This document shows positions 35,657-45,266 of a DNA stretch of 64,000 bases, piece after piece. The notes under the pieces are model-generated. The model was not told the origin of the DNA. It was given only the letters and a program-made list of their open reading frames with translations, and ran no database searches. Position 1 is the first letter of the stretch; every line of letters starts with the position of its first letter. Source of the stretch: Aequorivita sp. CIP111184 (GTDB lineage: Bacteria; Bacteroidota; Bacteroidia; Flavobacteriales; Flavobacteriaceae); assembly GCF_900489465.1 (NCBI RefSeq), contig NZ_UEFQ01000020.1:1-64000 (forward strand), given 5' to 3'. The translations under genes and the position numbers were made by a program.

Positions 35657-37296
35657 TACTCTGCTTCATAAACTTTTTCACCATTGATAAAGGTTGCAAG
35701 TACTTTTGTATTTGGAAGTTCTTTTTCGTCAACTTTCATAATGTCTTTATCAAGAACCGTAAAATCGGCAAACTTTCCAACTTCAATACTTCCCTTTTCG
35801 TTTTCTTCAAAATTTGAAAAAGCTGCCCAAATAGTCATTCCGCGTAAAGCTTCTTCACGGGTCAATGCATCCTTCATTTGGAAACCGTTTTCTGGATAAT
35901 TCTTTAAATCTTTTCGTGCAACAGCGGCGTAAAAGGTGTACATCGGGTTTACTTGTTCCACAGGGAAATCGGTTCCCAAAGCAACCATTCCGGCTTTGTC
36001 AAGTAATTCTTTATATGCATAAGCTCCTTTCATTCGTTCCGCTCCCACTCTATCTTCAGCCCAATACATATCGCTAGTTGCGTGCGTTGGTTGTACCGAA
36101 GGAAGGATATTGTTATTTTCATCAAAATAATTGAAATCCTGTGGCGAAATAATCTGAGCGTGTTCCACTCTCCAACGTCTGTCTGTTTTACCTTCCAACG
36201 CATTTTTATAAGCTCGTAAAACTGCAATATTTGCAGAATCTCCAATGGCGTGTGTATTCATTTGAAATTCGGAAGCTGAAATTTTATCCGCAAAATAAAA
36301 TAAACTATCTGCTGTAGTAATCATAGCTCCAAAATGATGGGGCATATCGCTATACTCTTCTCGCATCGCTGCACCTCGTGAACCCAGTGCGCCGTCGGCA
36401 TATACTTTAAAGGAACGCACATTTAATCGATCGGTTTTATATATTCCTCTCTTCAGATAATAATCACGGTTTTCAGAACTGTTACTGACCATAACGTACA
36501 TTCTCAGTTTAAACTTTCCGCCTTTTTGAAGTGTATCAATCAACTCAATAATATTCCTATTCAAACCTGCATCGTCAACCGTTGTTAAACCATATTGAAG
36601 GCATATTTTTTCTGCTTCCAAAAGTGCTTCGGTTGAAACTTCGGAGGTTATTTCTGGGAAGGTTCTCCCAATTAAACCCATTGGCGCATCAATAATTATT
36701 CCTGTTGGCTCACCGTTTTCCAGAACTATTTCACCTCCAGCAACTTTTGTTTTTGAAGTAATTCCCGCCAACTCCAATGCTTTCGAGTTTACCAACATAG
36801 CGTGGCCGTCAATCCTGCGTAAAGAAACAGGGGTATCGGGAAATAAGGAATCCAATTCTTTTTTGGTTGGAAAATTTTTATCATCCCAGTCATTCTGGTC
36901 CCATCCGCGACCGATGATATACGGCATTTTTTTCTCCTCCTGAAAAGCGACAACTTTCCCCAAAACCTCATCAAAACTTGTTGTTCCCACCAAATCTACC
37001 TGTTGCAGACCTAATCCAAGACCGTATAAATGGGCGTGGGCATCAATCAAACCTGGAACTACGGTATTGCCTTTAGCATCGTAGGTTTCCTTAATATTAT
37101 ATTTTAGTTCAAGTTCAGGTTTTAAACCTATCTCTAAGATTTTTCCATCTTTTACAACCAAAGCATTTGCAGTGCTAAAATCTTTATCAACTGTATAGAT
37201 TGTTGCATTTTTGATTAATAAATCTGCTGGAATTTTATTTGGGGCGCATGATGCAATTGATATTGCTAATAAAAGAAAGAGTAGTTTTTTCATCAT
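35656..37296 (-). CDS. Lipoprotein amidohydrolase, YtcJ-like
   Basis: A metal-dependent amidohydrolase of about 547 residues, start at one of two adjacent ATGs (37296 or 37293). The N-terminus is a lipoprotein signal with the lipobox SIASC. The metal-binding HxH is in GLIDAHAHLYGLG, with later DGALGSRGAAM and HAIGDSANIAVL motifs and a C-terminal cap GSIEVGKFADFTVLDKD. The substrate is unknown; relatives hydrolyse cyclic amides or formamides. A longer in-frame start is rejected because it lies before the signal peptide. Confidence 0.9.
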   Translation of the reverse strand: MMKKLLFLLLAISIASCAPNKIPADLLIKNATIYTVDKDFSTANALVVKDGKILEIGLKPELELKYNIKETYDAKGNTVVPGLIDAHAHLYGLGLGLQQVDLVGTTSFDEVLGKVVAFQEEKKMPYIIGRGWDQNDWDDKNFPTKKELDSLFPDTPVSLRRIDGHAMLVNSKALELAGITSKTKVAGGEIVLENGEPTGIIIDAPMGLIGRTFPEITSEVSTEALLEAEKICLQYGLTTVDDAGLNRNIIELIDTLQKGGKFKLRMYVMVSNSSENRDYYLKRGIYKTDRLNVRSFKVYADGALGSRGAAMREEYSDMPHHFGAMITTADSLFYFADKISASEFQMNTHAIGDSANIAVLRAYKNALEGKTDRRWRVEHAQIISPQDFNYFDENNNILPSVQPTHATSDMYWAEDRVGAERMKGAYAYKELLDKAGMVALGTDFPVEQVNPMYTFYAAVARKDLKNYPENGFQMKDALTREEALRGMTIWAAFSNFEENEKGSIEVGKFADFTVLDKDIMKVDEKELPNTKVLATFINGEKVYEAE

Positions 37297-37320
37297 TGGT
37301 TTTGTTAAAGTGTAAAAATA

Positions 37321-37349
37321 GAAAACATCCGCCAAAGACGGATGTTTTC
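37321..37349 (-). terminator. Terminator after the barrel/TPR operon
   Basis: GAAAACATCCG at 37321-37331 pairs exactly with CGGATGTTTTC at 37339-37349 around a 7-base loop. On the minus strand the stem is followed by TATTTTTA. Confidence 0.85.
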
Positions 37350-37372
37350 AGAAATTATATTTTTATAGGAAG

Positions 37373-39091
37373 TTACCAATCAAACTTATAGGTAACCCCG
37401 GCCAATCCCTGAATTCCCTGAACTGGGTAATTCAACCATTTTTGATAGTTATCACCAAAAAGATTACTCCCTTTCACAAAAGCCGAAAGTCTATCTGTAA
37501 ATCTATAGCCAAAATGAAGGTTGGCATCAACATAACCGTCTACAGTAACTTTTTGAGTTATGGATAAATCTGTATAAAGGTCCTTTCGTTCACCAACATA
37601 GAAAATTGAAGCACCCCCATAAAGTTTTTCCGTAATACTGAAATTTGAAAATATAGAAGCTTTTAAATCAGGAAGGTTCCATGCTTCCTCTTGTAAATTT
37701 GTACTATAACTGTAATAATTGGCGTCTATTCCAAATGAAAACACATCAGAAACTTCAACTTTCAATTCCCCGAAAAATGACAAGGTATTTACATCATCAT
37801 AAACTACATTAAATGAATTTCCATATTGGTAACCTTCCAAACCAGTGTATAACCTTAAGGGATTAATTTGAAACAATGGTCTGTTTTCATCTTTTCCATA
37901 GGAAGCTCGTATATTATAAGCCACGGAATTAGACAATTTTCCCTTGACTCCTCCAAAGCCTTCGTAGAGTTTTTTTGTTGGCGCAATATTCAATGTTGGC
38001 GAAATGAATGGGTTTTCTTCCTTAAAATTATAATAGGAATTTTGCTGAAGTCCTCCTTCTACCCCACCATAAACAATTACGGTTTCATCCAGCAAACGAT
38101 ACGAAGCATTTAATCTTGGGTATAACGAAAAGTCAGTATTGTTGTTTTCAGAATCCAGACTTACATATGCTGCAACACCAAGTGAAACCGAAAGATCATC
38201 ATTTACAAAAGTTATGGAAGGTGCCAATCCTGCATTTAAATAACTGTATTTAATATCGGAAGTGTTTTGATAATTTTTGTCAAAACTTCCGCTTAAATAA
38301 TCAATATCACCATCTATTTTTAATGTCAAATTTTCTAACGGAAAGGAAAACTCAGGTTTCAATACGGCATTGAATTCCGATGAAGAAAAAGCATCCGTCA
38401 AATAGCGAACATTCAAAGCAGCTCTTTCAAAAAAGGAATCGTCCAAGGCAATACTTCCGCCAGCATACCCGCTAATATAGTTCTGCTTTGGATCAATTTG
38501 TGAAGTAAGTTCATCAACGATAACTGCAAATTCCTCAGGTAAACCGTACCAATTGTAAAGTTGGTGCTCCACGCCTGCTTCAAGTCTATAAGTTGCATCT
38601 TTTTGGCGGCTTGTATAATTAGCATCAAGGCTAGTGTCGTAATATTTGTTATCCAACTTCACCCCTTTTATATCGCCTTGCGATGAATTGTGCCGAAAGA
38701 AAAACCCAGCATTATCGGTACGGCTGAGCTCAAAATTGCTGTAAAATTCACCTAAAATGGAAGTGTAATTCCCGAAGCCAAGCGTTGCATAGTTATCATA
38801 TAATTTTACAGGCTTTGCTTTTTCAACTGTAGTTGCCTTTCCTTTTGCTGGTGTAAAAGTGGAAGCCACGGGAACCGAGAAAATACTGTATTTCACTTCC
38901 TTTTTTGTGGTGGAAATAGAATCATTCAATGACGGAGTTTCCTTTACTTTGAAGGCGTCCGAAATTGTTGGCGTATATGGTTTCACAATATTTACAACCT
39001 CAGTATCAAGTTCTTTTTCCTGCGAAAACATCGAGAAATTGAACAATAAAATTGTTGTGAATGAAAATAATACTATGCGTTTCTTTGACAT
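37373..39091 (-). CDS. Outer-membrane beta-barrel protein (TonB-receptor-like, no plug)
   Basis: A 572-residue exported protein. Residues 1-23 are a signal peptide ending MFSQ. A conserved N-terminal segment DTEVVNIVKPYTPTISDAFK is followed by alternating aromatic-rich strands up to a final YKFDW, typical of an outer-membrane barrel C-terminus. It lacks a recognisable plug domain. It follows the giant TPR gene by 30 bases and shares its terminator. The two probably act together in the envelope, but the function is unknown. Confidence 0.82.
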   Translation of the reverse strand: MSKKRIVLFSFTTILLFNFSMFSQEKELDTEVVNIVKPYTPTISDAFKVKETPSLNDSISTTKKEVKYSIFSVPVASTFTPAKGKATTVEKAKPVKLYDNYATLGFGNYTSILGEFYSNFELSRTDNAGFFFRHNSSQGDIKGVKLDNKYYDTSLDANYTSRQKDATYRLEAGVEHQLYNWYGLPEEFAVIVDELTSQIDPKQNYISGYAGGSIALDDSFFERAALNVRYLTDAFSSSEFNAVLKPEFSFPLENLTLKIDGDIDYLSGSFDKNYQNTSDIKYSYLNAGLAPSITFVNDDLSVSLGVAAYVSLDSENNNTDFSLYPRLNASYRLLDETVIVYGGVEGGLQQNSYYNFKEENPFISPTLNIAPTKKLYEGFGGVKGKLSNSVAYNIRASYGKDENRPLFQINPLRLYTGLEGYQYGNSFNVVYDDVNTLSFFGELKVEVSDVFSFGIDANYYSYSTNLQEEAWNLPDLKASIFSNFSITEKLYGGASIFYVGERKDLYTDLSITQKVTVDGYVDANLHFGYRFTDRLSAFVKGSNLFGDNYQKWLNYPVQGIQGLAGVTYKFDW

Positions 39092-39121
39092 ATTTATAGT
39101 AATATCGTTTAAAATAATTGC

Positions 39122-42100
39122 TTAATTACCGCCAGTTTCAACGGAAGAATTGGTTTTCGACTCAGCATTTTTGATTACTGCGAGCTCCGCTTTTGCTTCC
39201 TCAACTACCTCGGGATAATCTGTGAAATTTTTGGTTACACTTTCCAAAATATAGGTTGCTTGATAAGCGTCTTTGAGTTGATAAAAATTCTTTGCCATTA
39301 GCATCAAACCTTTGGCACCATATAATTTATAGCCAGAATAATCCTTCGCCAATTTCTGCACGGAAGCATTTGAGGCTTCATAATTTCCCTCTTTATTTTT
39401 GAAATAGGCATCGTAATAAAGTGCTTCGGCAGCAAGTTGGCCAGTTGCAATTTTCTGAACTTCTGTGTAAGCGGTTTTTGCTTTTGCTTCGTTATTAGTT
39501 TTCATCGCCGAACGAGCGATTATTATTTGCGCGTCACTCTTAATTGAATTGTCAATTTTTGAATTTTGAAGCACTTTTTCGGCGTAATTAACTGCTTCCG
39601 AATAGTATTTCAATTCATACGAAGCCTTCATACTGTTGGTCTGTGCGAAGATTATATTCTGCGGAAAATCTGCTTCGGCTTCCAAACGAGTTAAATATTT
39701 CAACGCATTTTGATAATCTTTTTTGCCCAAATACAATTCTGAAATTCGCGCCAAAGCTTGTTCCGTAAATTCACTTCGCTCGCGATTCACAACATATTCA
39801 AAATGTGGAATAGCTTGATCTGCTTTTGCATCAGCGAAATAAATTTGCCCTAAATAGAAATGCGAATTCTGCGCATGCTGTCCGTTTGGAAATTGCTTTA
39901 AATAATCCTCAAAACGACCTTTCGCTTGACTTTGATTATTTTCCAAATATGGTTGTTCTGCAGCCAAATAAGCTGCATCATCAAGCTCCGTATCGCCCAC
40001 TTGCACATAATCCAAGGTTTTTACCCAACGCGCATATTCGTCAACATTTCCCTGATCTATATAGATAATTTTTGCGGAAGAAACCGCTTGCAAAGCCTCT
40101 GGTGTTGAAGGAAAATCCTTTGCTACGCGTTTGAAAATAGCCAACGCTTCGTTGCTTTTTCCAGTGTTGTCATATATTAAAGCTTTTTTTAGCAACGCTT
40201 TTGAAACAAAACTGCTATTTGGAACATCTCGAACCAATTGATCGTATGCAGAAATTGCTTCGTTAGTTTTGTTTTGGGCTACATAGGTATTTCCCAATTC
40301 ATATAAAGCATCATCATGGTAAACGGATTTTGGGTATTTTTTCGCAAATGCGATCAATTCCTCAACCTTTTTTTCGGGGCGATCTACAAAACCGTAACTG
40401 ATAGCTTTTTGAAATTCAGCATAGTCATTATCACCGCCCAATTCAGCAGCTGCGTTGTAGTTTTCCATTGCTGGCCAATATTGGCTTGTCACAAAATAGC
40501 TATCGCCCAAACGCAAATAAGCATCTTTTTTTCGAACTGTTTCAGCGGAAGCAGCCACAACGTAACTTTTAAAATTTGAAATGGCTTCGGTGTAATTTTT
40601 AAGTTTGAATTGGTTGTACGCCAAATTGTATTTCAAATTTTTGTTTTCTAAAGTATTCTGCGAGCCTGGCATTTGCATAAACTTTTTATAACCGGCCAAG
40701 GATTTATCAAAGTTTGAAAGTTGGTAATCGCTTTCAGCTTTCCAATATGTAGCGCGGGCGACGAAACTTTGATCTTGCGATTCCTTCATGCTTTTATCAA
40801 AAAACGAAATCGCTTCGTTGTAATCGGCTTCGTTATAAAGTTCGATTCCTCTATAAAACGCTACTTTTTGATAAGCTGCCTTATCAGCAAAATTTTTGTT
40901 GTTTTCCAACAAATCCAATGCTTCCTTATAATTTTTTGAAGTAATATAACTGTCTATCAACAGTTTTTTCAACTCTTCGTTATTGGCATTGTCAGGATAT
41001 TTTTCAATAAATGAAAGCAAAACCTGTGGGGTACTTTTATAGCTGTTCCCAATTTCATAGCTCAATTTTGCATAATTGAAATATGCATCTTCCTGAATTT
41101 CAACACTAAAATTCATTTCCGAAGCATTTTTAAAAGCGTTCAAAGCTTCCTGTTTTTTGTCCAGTTTTAAATAACTTTCCGCTAAATGATAATATGCATT
41201 TTGCGCAACGGCGTTCTTTCCACCAATAATTTTATTGAACTCTCCAATGGCGCTTTCGTAATTTTCTTGTTTGTAATATGCATACCCCAATTGGTAATAA
41301 TCTGTATTGCTCCACTTGCCGCGCATTCCTTTATACTCCTTTAAGTATGGAATCGCTTCAGCGTATTGACCGAGGTTGAAATAGCTCTCACCAATTATTT
41401 TTGAAAGTTGGCTTTTCTCTGCGGGACTGCTTTTATCAAACTGCTCCTTCCCCATATCGATTGCTTTTTGGAAGTTTCCAAGCTTAAAATTCATATCGGC
41501 TTGGTAATAACTTAAATCTTCAGAATAGCGCTCTTCACCTTTTACTTCTTCAAAATTTTTGTTGGCTTCCTCATAATCATCGCCTTCGTAAGCAATAAAG
41601 CCCAAATAATATTTTGCTTGCGAACCGTATTTTTGAGACGTTGAAACCTTGTTGAAATAGTTTTTCGCATCGTTATATCGCTTCGCCTTAAAATATGCGT
41701 AACCATTATTGAAATTATACTGATCCCGTTGGCTTGGGCTTAGACTTCCTTCGTCAACCTTATCGTACCACTTTTGGGCATATGAATATTTTCCGTTTTC
41801 GAAATAAAAATTCGCCACATCTATAAATGCAGAATTTCGCTTCAAACTCGTTGGATATTTCTCCACAAATTCCTCCATTAACTGGTCAGCATTTTGCTGA
41901 TTTAATCTAACAGCGGCATTCGCGATGTAATAAGCGCAATCGCTTTGAACTGTTTCATCATTATTGCTATTTTTTATTTTGTCGAAAAGACTTTGCGCAG
42001 CTAAAAACTGACCATTGTTATAAAGCTCAAGCGCTTGATTGAAGTCAGCGAGGTCATTTGTAAAGACCGCTGATTGCTGCGAAAAGGATGAAGATGAAAG

Positions 42101-42139
42101 GAATAGAAAAAGCGAAAAGACAAGAAAATTCTTTATCAT
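39122..42139 (-). CDS. Large exported TPR-repeat protein
   Basis: A 1005-residue protein with an N-terminal signal (ends SSFSQQ) and tetratricopeptide-like repeats almost throughout, for example YNNGQFLAAQSLFDKI, AKYYLGFIAYEGDDYEEA and YELGNTYVAQNKTNEAIS. It is probably a periplasmic or outer-membrane-associated scaffold for the barrel protein encoded downstream. Such a pair recurs in Flavobacteriia near an ftsE-like gene. No enzyme motif is seen. Confidence 0.88.
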   Translation of the reverse strand: MIKNFLVFSLFLFLSSSSFSQQSAVFTNDLADFNQALELYNNGQFLAAQSLFDKIKNSNNDETVQSDCAYYIANAAVRLNQQNADQLMEEFVEKYPTSLKRNSAFIDVANFYFENGKYSYAQKWYDKVDEGSLSPSQRDQYNFNNGYAYFKAKRYNDAKNYFNKVSTSQKYGSQAKYYLGFIAYEGDDYEEANKNFEEVKGEERYSEDLSYYQADMNFKLGNFQKAIDMGKEQFDKSSPAEKSQLSKIIGESYFNLGQYAEAIPYLKEYKGMRGKWSNTDYYQLGYAYYKQENYESAIGEFNKIIGGKNAVAQNAYYHLAESYLKLDKKQEALNAFKNASEMNFSVEIQEDAYFNYAKLSYEIGNSYKSTPQVLLSFIEKYPDNANNEELKKLLIDSYITSKNYKEALDLLENNKNFADKAAYQKVAFYRGIELYNEADYNEAISFFDKSMKESQDQSFVARATYWKAESDYQLSNFDKSLAGYKKFMQMPGSQNTLENKNLKYNLAYNQFKLKNYTEAISNFKSYVVAASAETVRKKDAYLRLGDSYFVTSQYWPAMENYNAAAELGGDNDYAEFQKAISYGFVDRPEKKVEELIAFAKKYPKSVYHDDALYELGNTYVAQNKTNEAISAYDQLVRDVPNSSFVSKALLKKALIYDNTGKSNEALAIFKRVAKDFPSTPEALQAVSSAKIIYIDQGNVDEYARWVKTLDYVQVGDTELDDAAYLAAEQPYLENNQSQAKGRFEDYLKQFPNGQHAQNSHFYLGQIYFADAKADQAIPHFEYVVNRERSEFTEQALARISELYLGKKDYQNALKYLTRLEAEADFPQNIIFAQTNSMKASYELKYYSEAVNYAEKVLQNSKIDNSIKSDAQIIIARSAMKTNNEAKAKTAYTEVQKIATGQLAAEALYYDAYFKNKEGNYEASNASVQKLAKDYSGYKLYGAKGLMLMAKNFYQLKDAYQATYILESVTKNFTDYPEVVEEAKAELAVIKNAESKTNSSVETGGN

Positions 42140-42368
42140 TATTTACAGTTTTTGTGGCGTAAAGGTATTTAACTTTAAATGTAGCTTTCGGCGATACTGT
42201 AAATTTTTAAGGTTTAATTAACGATTGGTTTTTAAGTTGAATTTCTATGAGTGATAACGTGCAAAAAACTGAATAAGTATATACCTCTTCAAGAGAATTT
42301 AACATTCATTGAAACGCTTAAAAAAATTACTGTAATTTTAAAACTTCACAAATTCTAAATGCATTGTT

Positions 42369-42842
42369 ATGAACAGATTATTAATTTTCTCTATTATATT
42401 ATTCACAATTTCCGCAACCGCACAACGCAGTCCTTTTACAAGTCTGACTGAAAAAAATGGAAAAATAGGTATTGGCACAACCACTCCCGACGAGCTTTTA
42501 ACTGTAAAGGGAAAAATCCACACACAGGAAGTATTAGTCGATTTGGACGGAGCCGTTGCACCTGATTATGTTTTTGAAAACTATTTCAACGGTTTTTCTG
42601 AAATGATGCCAGAATACAAATTGATTTCTTTGAAAGAACTGGAAGCATTTTTAAAAGAAAATAAACATTTACCCAATGTGCCTTCCGCTAAAATGATGCA
42701 GGTCGAAGGTATTTCATTAAAAGAAATGAATTTAATTTTACTACAAAAGGTTGAAGAATTGACACTTTACACGCTTCAGCAACAGAAGGAAATTGAGGAA
42801 TTAAAAAGCAATTTTAAGCACATTGAAAAAACAAATAAATGA
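42369..42842 (+). CDS. Small secreted protein with a tail-fibre-like C-terminal module
   Basis: A 157-residue protein with a signal peptide (ends ATAQ), then NGKIGIGTTTPDELLTVKGKIH, a turn-rich motif common in Bacteroidota secreted and fibre-like proteins. The middle LISLKELEAFLKENKHLPNVPSA and a terminal coiled coil (EMNLILLQKVEELTLYTLQQQKEIEEL) suggest a trimeric stalk. Its stop overlaps the following protease start by 4 bases (ATGA), so they are coupled. Confidence 0.82.
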   Translation: MNRLLIFSIILFTISATAQRSPFTSLTEKNGKIGIGTTTPDELLTVKGKIHTQEVLVDLDGAVAPDYVFENYFNGFSEMMPEYKLISLKELEAFLKENKHLPNVPSAKMMQVEGISLKEMNLILLQKVEELTLYTLQQQKEIEELKSNFKHIEKTNK

Positions 42843-44494
42843 AGATTGAGGTTTTAATAATTTTTTCGCTGTTTATTTTTAAACAAAGCTTTTCACAAAA
42901 AAATGAAGCTCAAAAATTTCACTATTATGTGAATATTGCAGACGTTTCTTCCCTAATTATAAAGCAGAAAAATGAAGGCTTTTTTTCGGTAATTAGCAAA
43001 TACGATACTACAGAAACTTCTATTTATGAGAAATATAAAATCTCAACTTTTAATATTGCATACCCAAACACAGATAAAAAATTATTTAAAGACGTTTATT
43101 ATATTTCAACAGATGACGAAAATCTTTTAATAGAACTTCAAGAAAAATATCCAAAAAAATATACACGAGTTCTAGAATTTTTCCCAGCGCCAAACCCATA
43201 TTACCCGAATGATTATGGCAATACAAGCCCAGTTGAAAATTTAGGCAACCCCTATTCAAGTCGAGATTTAGATATAATAAATGCTCCTGGCGCTTGGAGT
43301 ATTACCAAAGGTGATAAAAAGGTAATTATTGGAATATCAGATTCACGGATAGACACTTTAAATATTGATATGAAAGGGAAACTAATAAAAGATTTACACC
43401 CCGAAAATCCAGCAAAAGCAAGTGACTGTAGCCATGGAACCAATGTAGCAGGCATTGCTTTCGCTAGAATGGACAATGCTTTTGGCAGACCTGGCATCTG
43501 TAGCGAATGTGATGGCATAAGCACCCGTTATGGTTCATTTAAGTATATAGAAGATCTGGTTGACGCCGGTGCGAAAGTTATAAATACAAGTTGGGCTATG
43601 TGCGGTATGGGTTCTCAACAAGAGATTATTAACAAACGAATTAGTGAATATTACGAAGACGGAATTATAATTGTAGCTGCCGCAGGAAATGGCAGGGACT
43701 GTAATTTCGATAAAACTTCTATTGGCGATTTAATGTATCCGGCATCATTTGATAAAGTTATCTCCGTAACAGGAGTATTTTCTGAATATCCTTTAATTGA
43801 AGATGGCTACTTTACCAAAGACAACATTAACTATACCCATGAAATAAGTGATCGAAGAAGTGGATATTTTATAATAGATGAAAACGGAGTATTTAACCCA
43901 ACACCAATTGAAAAAGGAGTTCAAGTAAACACCGCTGTGGATCTGCTCGCTCCCCGTCAAGGCTATTTATTGGGGCATGAGGTTTGCGGAAAAGATGAAT
44001 TTTTTGGCGGAGCATCTTCAAGTGCAGCGCCCTATGTTACTGGCACCATCGGCCTTATGTGGTCTGTAAATTATTGCCTTTCTTCCTATGAAATAGAAAC
44101 TATTTTAAAATTGACTTCTGCAGATGTTGAAAATTTAAATGGAAATATTCCCTTTAAAGGAATGTTGGGCGCTGGGAGGCTTGATGCTTATAAAGCCGTA
44201 AAAATGGCGAATGATATGAAAAACTTAAACGGAAACATCATCATAAAGGGTCGGGAATTTTATAGGTTCGATTTTAAAATAGAACGCGCACAACACAATA
44301 TTACAATTCAAAATCAAACTTTTCGTGAGGCTGCATCTGTAGATTTTAAAGCGCGAAATGCAATAATATTAAAACCAAACACACATTTAAAGCCCAATGC
44401 AACTGGAAAAATAATATTAGCCATTGATCCCAACATACCAAACAAAGAATGCGAACCGCAACCTCCCAAAAAATACGATAGGATCTTTAAATGA
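42839..44494 (+). CDS. Secreted S8 (subtilisin-like) serine peptidase
   Basis: A 551-residue exported protease. Signal peptide ends SFSQ. The catalytic triad is D168 (GISDSR), H199 (CSHGTNVAG) and S394 (GASSSAAP), with N284 (AAGNG) as the oxyanion residue. The C-terminal ~75 residues (VDFKARNAIILKPNTHLKP) look like a small beta domain common at the end of Bacteroidota secreted proteins. No type IX sorting domain is evident. It is translationally coupled to the small fibre-like protein, perhaps its substrate or partner. Confidence 0.88.
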   Translation: MKIEVLIIFSLFIFKQSFSQKNEAQKFHYYVNIADVSSLIIKQKNEGFFSVISKYDTTETSIYEKYKISTFNIAYPNTDKKLFKDVYYISTDDENLLIELQEKYPKKYTRVLEFFPAPNPYYPNDYGNTSPVENLGNPYSSRDLDIINAPGAWSITKGDKKVIIGISDSRIDTLNIDMKGKLIKDLHPENPAKASDCSHGTNVAGIAFARMDNAFGRPGICSECDGISTRYGSFKYIEDLVDAGAKVINTSWAMCGMGSQQEIINKRISEYYEDGIIIVAAAGNGRDCNFDKTSIGDLMYPASFDKVISVTGVFSEYPLIEDGYFTKDNINYTHEISDRRSGYFIIDENGVFNPTPIEKGVQVNTAVDLLAPRQGYLLGHEVCGKDEFFGGASSSAAPYVTGTIGLMWSVNYCLSSYEIETILKLTSADVENLNGNIPFKGMLGAGRLDAYKAVKMANDMKNLNGNIIIKGREFYRFDFKIERAQHNITIQNQTFREAASVDFKARNAIILKPNTHLKPNATGKIILAIDPNIPNKECEPQPPKKYDRIFK

Positions 44495-44525
44495 TATTAT
44501 TTTCATCTAAATAATAAATCACATT

Positions 44526-44555
44526 TTTGTTTCCATTTGCTTTGCGTTACATTTG
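44526..44555 (+). promoter_or_regulatory. Promoter of the ftsE-like gene
   Basis: TTTG at 44526-44529, an 18-base spacer and TACATTTG at 44548-44555 form a full Bacteroidota promoter, 19 bases before the ATG. Confidence 0.75.
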
Positions 44556-44574
44556 CTAAAAAATAAATTATTTT

Positions 44575-45258
44575 ATGGACCAAGCTGTTCTTCAATTAGA
44601 AAACGCCTCTATTTTTCAAGGTGAAAATCTCGTACTTTCAGATGTTTCCGTTTCTGTGGAAAAAGGCGAATTTGTATATCTTATTGGGAAAACAGGAACT
44701 GGAAAAAGTAGTTTTATGAAAACCCTTTACGGCGATCTTCCACTTCAAAAAGGCGAAGGACATATTGTGGGTTATGATTTGGCAACGCTAAAAGAAAAAG
44801 ACATTCCTTTTTTAAGAAGAAAACTAGGTGTGGTCTTTCAGGATTTTAAACTATTGAATGACCGAACTGTAAGCGACAATCTCCGTTTTGTACTTACCGC
44901 CACTGGCTGGAAAGATAAAGCCGCGATGGAAAGTAAAATAAATCAAGTGTTGGATAAAGTGGACATGAAAACCAAAGCCTTTAAATATCCATATCAACTT
45001 TCTGGAGGTGAACAACAGCGAATTGCCATTGCACGCGCCCTTTTAAACGATCCTGAATTAATTTTAGCAGACGAACCTACCGGAAACCTAGACCCGCAAA
45101 CAAGTGTGGAGGTAATGGAAGTGCTACGCGAAATAAACAAAAACGGAAACACTATATTAATGGCAACACACGATTATGCATTGCTATTAAAATATCCTTC
45201 CAAAACCTTAAAGTGTGATCAAAACCAAATTTTTGAAGTAGTTCAAAAAACGGTTTAA
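44575..45258 (+). CDS. ftsE: FtsE-like ABC transporter ATPase
   Basis: A 227-residue ATP-binding subunit. Walker A is GKTGTGKSS near residue 39, the ABC signature is LSGGEQQR and Walker [10 protein letters not shown]. With FtsX, FtsE activates peptidoglycan hydrolases during division. The match is closest to the FtsE class, but no ftsX lies next to it, and LolD-type ATPases are similar. It has its own strong promoter. Confidence 0.85.
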   Translation: MDQAVLQLENASIFQGENLVLSDVSVSVEKGEFVYLIGKTGTGKSSFMKTLYGDLPLQKGEGHIVGYDLATLKEKDIPFLRRKLGVVFQDFKLLNDRTVSDNLRFVLTATGWKDKAAMESKINQVLDKVDMKTKAFKYPYQLSGGEQQRIAIARALLNDPELILADEPTGNLDPQTSVEVMEVLREINKNGNTILMATHDYALLLKYPSKTLKCDQNQIFEVVQKTV

Positions 45259-45266
45259 AATTAAGC

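Noticed and set aside
42369-42842. Phage tail-fibre gene
   Set aside because: The GIGTTTP motif and coiled coil are shared with tail fibres, but a signal peptide is present and no other phage genes are nearby.
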